This document shows, piece by piece, positions 14,008 through 17,251 of a stretch of DNA of 17,251 nucleotides. The notes beneath the pieces were generated by a model, which searched no databases, had not been told where the DNA came from, and worked only from the letters and a program-made list of their open reading frames with translations. The first letter of the stretch is position 1. Each line of letters begins with the position of its first letter. This DNA comes from Prevotellaceae bacterium (GTDB lineage Bacteria > Bacteroidota > Bacteroidia > Bacteroidales > UBA932), in contig JAIRZR010000002.1 of the NCBI GenBank assembly GCA_031267155.1, forward strand, positions 1-17,251, given 5' to 3'. Position numbers and translations under genes: made by a program.

Positions 14008-15126
14008 TTAGTTGCCGAGTATCAGGAATCCGACGAATAAATCCTCATTATAATATCCGGGGAATAATCCCTTAAACTCAAATTCAAAATCTTCACCCGT
14101 GTTCGCTTCGGGGAAAATATAAGCGGCCGCCATATCCGTTTTGATCGTTTGGCTGTCTTTTTCTTCCGGGACAAAGGAGATGGTTCTGCTGCCCATACCG
14201 TATTTGCGGGTATCGGTTGCTCCTGTTCCTTTGAGGGTGAACGTGTATCCGCTTTTATCTTTCGCCTGGCCTGTACAGGTAATGGACGCGATATTCCACG
14301 GAAGTTCCCTGCCACCCTTTTTCAGTATCTTGAAGGGTACGTTGCAGGGATATTTTTTCGGCGGCCATTTGAAGGCTTCCGTTTTGGAAGATACGTTCGG
14401 TGCGTTTTCGGAGTCGTCGTCCGGGAAATATTCGATGGTCCTTGAGTACGATATATATTCGACGGGCTGCTCGGTAGTGACTGTGGTTTCCTCGCCTTTT
14501 TTCTCGTCGTAACCGGATTCTTTGTTGACGGAAGTCTTTTTGATTTTACATTCCAGCCAGTTGCCTTTTTCATCCGTCTTTGTGTAGGTATAGAGTAACG
14601 TGGTTTCGCTCTCTCCGCTTTCATCGCCGAACAGGCATACGATCTTGAAGGGAAGAAGTGCGTTGTCTTTGTAATGATAGCTTTCCGACGCCGAATAGTA
14701 ATCGTGTATGCCGTATTCCTTCAGGCGTCCTTTTTCGTCGAAGACGTAGCCGGTACTCAGTTTTTCCTCGTTATCCCATTCTTCCGTCCTCGTGTTGCCG
14801 TCGAAGATAATGTTATACGGGTACGGATCACCTTTCAGGAAATAGCGTTTGGGATTAACGTATCTGTATTCTTTAACGTCGCTGTCGGCATCGGCTTTCG
14901 TCCTGACGGGATTTCCGTCTTCGTTAAACTCCAGGAGATGGCCGTCGGAACGGGTGACTGTTTTCACATTCCCGTAAAGCAGACGGACTTTCCTTCCGCT
15001 CATTTTCTGTTCGGGCGTGAGCCGGTCAAGAGCGGCGTAATAGGCGGCCTCTCCTGCCTTTTCATTTTTACAGGCGCTTGACAGAAGGATAAGCGCCACA
15101 AGCAATAGAAATGTTTTTATTTTCAT
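14008..15126 (-). CDS. Lipoprotein with YD/RHS-like repeats
   Basis: 372 residues. The signal peptide ends L-L-S-S-A-C with the lipid-anchored cysteine at residue 19, followed by K-N-E-K. Residues ~45-210 show the loose repeat pattern of YD/RHS-like or 'toxin-repeat'-type beta proteins common in Bacteroidota lipoproteins: LLEFNEDGNPVR, GYVFDEKGRLKEYG, YTYTKTDEKGNWLEC. The C-terminal ~110 residues (about 260-372) form a different, beta-rich domain with ITCTGQAKDKSGYTFTLKGT and a hydrophobic end (FVGFLILGN). There is no toxin, peptidase or self-cleavage motif, and it is far shorter than true RHS toxins, so a surface or periplasmic structural or binding protein is more likely. It is 90 bp after the multi-pass membrane protein gene and separated from the tubulin-like operon by a palindrome-bearing spacer. 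Confidence 0.82.
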   Translation of the reverse strand: MKIKTFLLLVALILLSSACKNEKAGEAAYYAALDRLTPEQKMSGRKVRLLYGNVKTVTRSDGHLLEFNEDGNPVRTKADADSDVKEYRYVNPKRYFLKGDPYPYNIIFDGNTRTEEWDNEEKLSTGYVFDEKGRLKEYGIHDYYSASESYHYKDNALLPFKIVCLFGDESGESETTLLYTYTKTDEKGNWLECKIKKTSVNKESGYDEKKGEETTVTTEQPVEYISYSRTIEYFPDDDSENAPNVSSKTEAFKWPPKKYPCNVPFKILKKGGRELPWNIASITCTGQAKDKSGYTFTLKGTGATDTRKYGMGSRTISFVPEEKDSQTIKTDMAAAYIFPEANTGEDFEFEFKGLFPGYYNEDLFVGFLILGN

Positions 15127-15216
15127 ATCTGTTTTTTATAAATGGTTTTACTTTTAACCCGGATACGGATAAGGATACAGGCATTGTTTACGTACTTTTA
15201 GCCGGATTATAATTTC

Positions 15217-15915
15217 TCATGTTCCGTTAAAATTATCGTTTCTGTAAGGCGGATATTCTCCGGGCCGTGTCGTACCTGCTTCGGGGTTTGCCTTCTTGAT
15301 GGTCGACCAGCCGACCAGCACGAGGATATAGGCGATGCCGGAGAGGATGAACTCGAAAAGACCTCCAATCAACGGAATCCATCCCAGGACGACGCCGATG
15401 ATTATCAGTATCTGCGAGGTAAACAGCGTTCCGGCGCCACGGCGGGCTTGCGGCGGGAATGTTGCCGAATTTTTGAGCGCCGAATAGGCCATCAGCATGA
15501 TGATAAAGGCAATAATGTTTACAATGCCGGACACAATCCCCATAAGCGGTATAAAGTCAAGCCCTGCCGCGACGATGCCCAGTATGACGCCGTTGCGGAT
15601 CTTCTTCACCTGTGCGCCGTCCTGGCTGTTCAGGATGCCGGAAAAGCCCTTCAATCCCTGCAGGAACAGGAAGTATCCGACAATGATCGCAACAATTGCC
15701 AGATTGTCCATATTCGACACTCCATCCATCGAGGAAGAGTCGACGCCACCCATCATAGCCATAAATGAAAAGCCGTCGGCAAGATCGGCTATCGGACCAA
15801 GTACCGTGTGTACTATTCCCGCAATCGAATACACTAAAACTCCTGTGAAAACGCTTTTTGTCGTCCGGTTCCAGAGAGCTTTCATTTCTGTAGATTTAAA
15901 TTCTGTTGTTTCCAT
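15217..15915 (-). CDS. Multi-pass membrane protein, unknown function
   Basis: 232 residues. Hydrophobic segments at about 22-44, 72-91, 107-145 (probably two passes), 164-187 and 192-213, so five or six transmembrane helices. The N-terminus (METTEFKSTEMKALWNRTTK) is hydrophilic with a basic patch before the first helix; the C-terminal ~20 residues are polar (TTRPGEYPPYRND) and probably cytoplasmic. The segments are rich in Gly, Ile and Val with small residues, resembling small Bacteroidota membrane proteins without assigned function. No transporter or enzyme motif is seen. A stop-overlapping small ORF lies just upstream; its reality is doubtful. Whether it belongs with the tubulin-like system is not shown by the sequence. 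Confidence 0.8.
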   Translation of the reverse strand: METTEFKSTEMKALWNRTTKSVFTGVLVYSIAGIVHTVLGPIADLADGFSFMAMMGGVDSSSMDGVSNMDNLAIVAIIVGYFLFLQGLKGFSGILNSQDGAQVKKIRNGVILGIVAAGLDFIPLMGIVSGIVNIIAFIIMLMAYSALKNSATFPPQARRGAGTLFTSQILIIIGVVLGWIPLIGGLFEFILSGIAYILVLVGWSTIKKANPEAGTTRPGEYPPYRNDNFNGT

Positions 15916-16102
15916 TTTGTTTAATTTGAAATTTTGTAAATATATTTTCGTTAATCGCCGTTTTTACACGGACTTCAATGCCCGTTGCCGTACCCGTCAA
16001 CGCGAGGCACAGCAGTGCATGTTTCCAATACGTTGCTTTTTTGCAACTTGCCATGCCTGTCATTAGCAGGCGGATGGTTCGGTAAATCAATTTCTTTCTC
16101 AT
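15896..16102 (-). CDS. Doubtful 68-residue ORF upstream of the membrane protein
   Basis: An ATG-started frame (MRKKLIYRTI...) whose end overlaps the start of the gene at 15915 by 20 bp. The product is basic, with one weakly hydrophobic stretch (HALLCLALTGTATG) and no recognised family. The argument in favour is that the ~32 bases directly upstream of its ATG are nearly identical to those directly upstream of the ATG at 17189. The alternative is that the shared sequence is a copied promoter or leader, and this stretch is the untranslated leader of the 15915 gene. It contains a small hairpin, GTTGC-T6-GCAAC, at 16032-16047. Confidence 0.3.
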   Translation of the reverse strand: MRKKLIYRTIRLLMTGMASCKKATYWKHALLCLALTGTATGIEVRVKTAINENIFTKFQIKQNGNNRI

Positions 16103-16105
16103 TGT

Positions 16106-16137
16106 TATACTTAGTTTAAATATTTACTTTGACCCTG
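16106..16137. repeat. Upstream repeat, copy 1
   Basis: About 32 bp with only two differences from 17194-17225, including the shared stretch TTTACTTTGACCCTG at 16123-16137. It starts four bases upstream of the ATG at 16102 on the minus strand. A shared promoter or leader is the simplest explanation; no exact Bacteroidota promoter consensus is visible within it. Confidence 0.8.
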
Positions 16138-16215
16138 TCGGGCCTGTTTTTATATGTTCCACTGTTTTTGTCTCGCTTCTACTTGTTTTCCTTGCGTTTT
16201 TACTTTCAAAACACG

Positions 16216-16311
16216 TTATTTCCGGTAGATTACCTTGACACTTTGCCTGCCGCTCGCGACGATATAAATACCCGTTGCCGGAAGGGAGATATGTCGTAAT
16301 ATGTCATACAT
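16216..16311 (-). pseudogene. Orphan 31-codon fragment resembling a type IX secretion C-terminal sorting domain
   Basis: ATG 16311 to TAA 16216. After a short start (MYDILRH) the product reads ISLPATGIYIVASGRQSVKV and ends I-Y-R-K. The pattern L-P-x-G-I-Y-I-V-x-x-G-x-x-x-x-K-V and a basic final residue matches the last strand pair of Por-secretion (type IX) C-terminal sorting domains of Bacteroidota. Such domains are normally ~70-90 residues at the end of a large secreted protein; here only the last ~25 residues remain, with no cargo and no signal peptide upstream. It is most likely the remnant of a deleted cargo gene; a real tiny protein is less likely. The rest of 16103-16340 holds the repeat copy and no other gene that I can see. 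Confidence 0.55.
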
Positions 16312-16340
16312 TTTTCCTCTTTTATTTCTTTTTTGCGTCA

Positions 16341-17168
16341 TTACTTGTAATCTCCGGGATTTACCGGATAAGGCCCTCCATCCAAAGCGTTTTGGAGTGT
16401 CTGTCTTTGACTATTAGTTTTATTTTTCATATTCTGCCATTCGGCAGAAGGGATTAGATTATACTCGTTCACTTTCTCCAGAGTTTCCTTATCCCAGACT
16501 ATGGGTCTGCTATCCCTGAAAGTGACTTTGATGACATCTCCCAGATGCCATTCTTTTTCCAGAGCGTCCTCATCGATGTACGATATACTCATAATATACC
16601 CCGTGGGACCGTGAAGCGTATAGTTGAATGTTCCCGATGTCGCCACATTTATCCGTTCTATCCTGACAAAGTACACCTTTTTTTCGAAAGGATACTTTGT
16701 CCAGTCCGGGACAAGTTCTTTTAGAGTCTTTCCCCCGTAAGCTTCATTCATCTTTTGGGGATCGTAGCCCTTTTTCTCCGGCTTGGGCTTCAAATAAACC
16801 GGCAGTTTTTTAATGTCTTTGCCGTCTTTGCTTACAGCAATAACATCTCTCTTGTGCAAGCCAAGCTTTTTGGCTTTCGACTTCGGCAAGTTCAGGTATC
16901 CCGCATTGAGGCTTCCCAAGCCGTAAAAATTGATGCTCCAGATGTCACCGGATTCCTTCCTGTACTTTTTATCAATGTCCTTGCCAGTGTTTATTTCACT
17001 GATTCTGGCGAGAGAGTAGCCTTCGGGGACGAGGCCTTCGTACTTGTTCAGGTCGTACGGCCAGTCCTCTTTGCCGTTGTACGCCGAGTCCGGTTGATCC
17101 GGGTTATACTCGCAGGACGTCAATGTCAGTCCCAGAGTAAATACTGTTAGAATAAGAAAAAGTTTCAT
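16341..17168 (-). CDS. Lipoprotein of unknown function
   Basis: 275 residues from the ATG at 17168 (MKLFLILTVF), preferred because it gives a standard lipoprotein signal peptide; an in-frame ATG at 17189 would add seven residues (MNLNIIN) and cannot be excluded. The signal peptide ends L-T-L-T-S-C, cysteine at residue 19, followed by E-Y-N-P-D. The mature protein contains segments such as GYSLARISEINTGKDID, WSINFYGLGSLNAGYLNL, VYFVRIERINVATSGTFNYTLHG and WHLGDVIKVTFRDSRPIVWD, which suggest short beta-barrel or OB-like strands repeated twice. The C-terminal ~40 residues are polar and probably flexible. No family is recognised. It is the first gene of the minus-strand run visible in the window, preceded by a repeat and a hairpin at the right edge. 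Confidence 0.82.
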   Translation of the reverse strand: MKLFLILTVFTLGLTLTSCEYNPDQPDSAYNGKEDWPYDLNKYEGLVPEGYSLARISEINTGKDIDKKYRKESGDIWSINFYGLGSLNAGYLNLPKSKAKKLGLHKRDVIAVSKDGKDIKKLPVYLKPKPEKKGYDPQKMNEAYGGKTLKELVPDWTKYPFEKKVYFVRIERINVATSGTFNYTLHGPTGYIMSISYIDEDALEKEWHLGDVIKVTFRDSRPIVWDKETLEKVNEYNLIPSAEWQNMKNKTNSQRQTLQNALDGGPYPVNPGDYK

Positions 17169-17193
17169 GTTGATTATGTTTAAATTCATTTAT

Positions 17194-17225
17194 TATACTC
17201 AGTTTAAATGTTTACTTTGACCCTG
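17194..17225. repeat. Upstream repeat, copy 2
   Basis: Second copy of the 32-bp sequence at 16106-16137, again placed a few bases upstream of an ATG (17189, minus strand). The matched position relative to both ATGs suggests that a 5' flanking region was duplicated together with, or without, a gene start. It also makes the 17189 start slightly more plausible as a functional site. Confidence 0.8.
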
Positions 17226-17230
17226 CTCGG

Positions 17231-17248
17231 CGAAGGCTCCAGCCTTCG
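17231..17248. repeat. 8-bp palindromic hairpin at the right edge
   Basis: CGAAGGCT and AGCCTTCG flank a two-base centre. It sits upstream of the lipoprotein gene on the minus strand and could be the terminator of a gene outside the window or a small dispersed palindrome of the AGGCTxxAGCCT kind. The window ends three bases later, so its context is not visible. Confidence 0.55.
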
Positions 17249-17251
17249 TCG

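Noticed and set aside
14008..15126. YD-like repeats considered as an RHS polymorphic toxin
   Set aside because: The protein is only 372 residues, is a lipoprotein, has no RHS core end motif or toxin domain, and has no immunity gene next to it.

Overview
The window looks like chromosome of a Bacteroidales bacterium (phylum Bacteroidota). The signs are a lysine-acidic lipoprotein export motif after a lipobox cysteine, a fragment resembling a type IX secretion C-terminal sorting domain, AT-rich start regions without clear Shine-Dalgarno sites, and many secreted proteins of the '-AKAQ' signal-peptide type. No tRNA, rRNA, CRISPR array, transposase or phage gene was seen. Apart from the 3' end of one plus-strand gene at the left edge, every credible gene is on the minus strand, so the locus reads from right to left.

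Layout in transcription order. (1) 17168-14008: a lipoprotein, a 31-codon orphan sorting-domain fragment, a doubtful small ORF, a multi-pass membrane protein and a YD-repeat-like lipoprotein. A ~32-bp sequence is repeated just upstream of two ORFs here. (2) 14007-13795: a non-coding spacer with a perfect 28-bp palindrome, a possible 18-codon ORF and one arm of an inverted repeat. (3) 13794-862: a tight twelve-gene cluster, probably one operon. It starts with two three-segment membrane proteins, then a 1040-residue tubulin/FtsZ-superfamily protein and a zinc-ribbon/TM/Big2/MORN protein. These are followed by exported proteins only: an unknown one, an LPP20-like one, three tandem NTF2-like paralogues, a TPR/carboxypeptidase-regulatory-like protein and another unknown one. 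A strong hairpin follows at 816-846. (4) 733-371: a small, probably surface-exposed lipoprotein. (5) 185-1: the end of a plus-strand AAA/PD-(D/E)XK-type gene converging on the cluster.

The main point of interest is region 3. A large prokaryotic tubulin-like GTPase is embedded in an operon whose other products are predicted to sit in the inner membrane, span it, or be exported. Inference: the cytoplasmic tubulin-like protein may form or organise a polymer or scaffold coupled through the membrane proteins to a periplasmic or surface assembly. Nothing in the sequence proves the function. Tubulin-like proteins of this type (Pfam Tubulin_2) have been proposed to work in membrane remodelling next to vWA, GTPase and OmpA-like genes. 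None of those partners is in this window, so the neighbour set appears to be a Bacteroidota-specific variant.

The three NTF2-like paralogues record recent tandem duplication with mosaic identity. The spacers between copies even keep the last bases of the gene that precedes the first copy.
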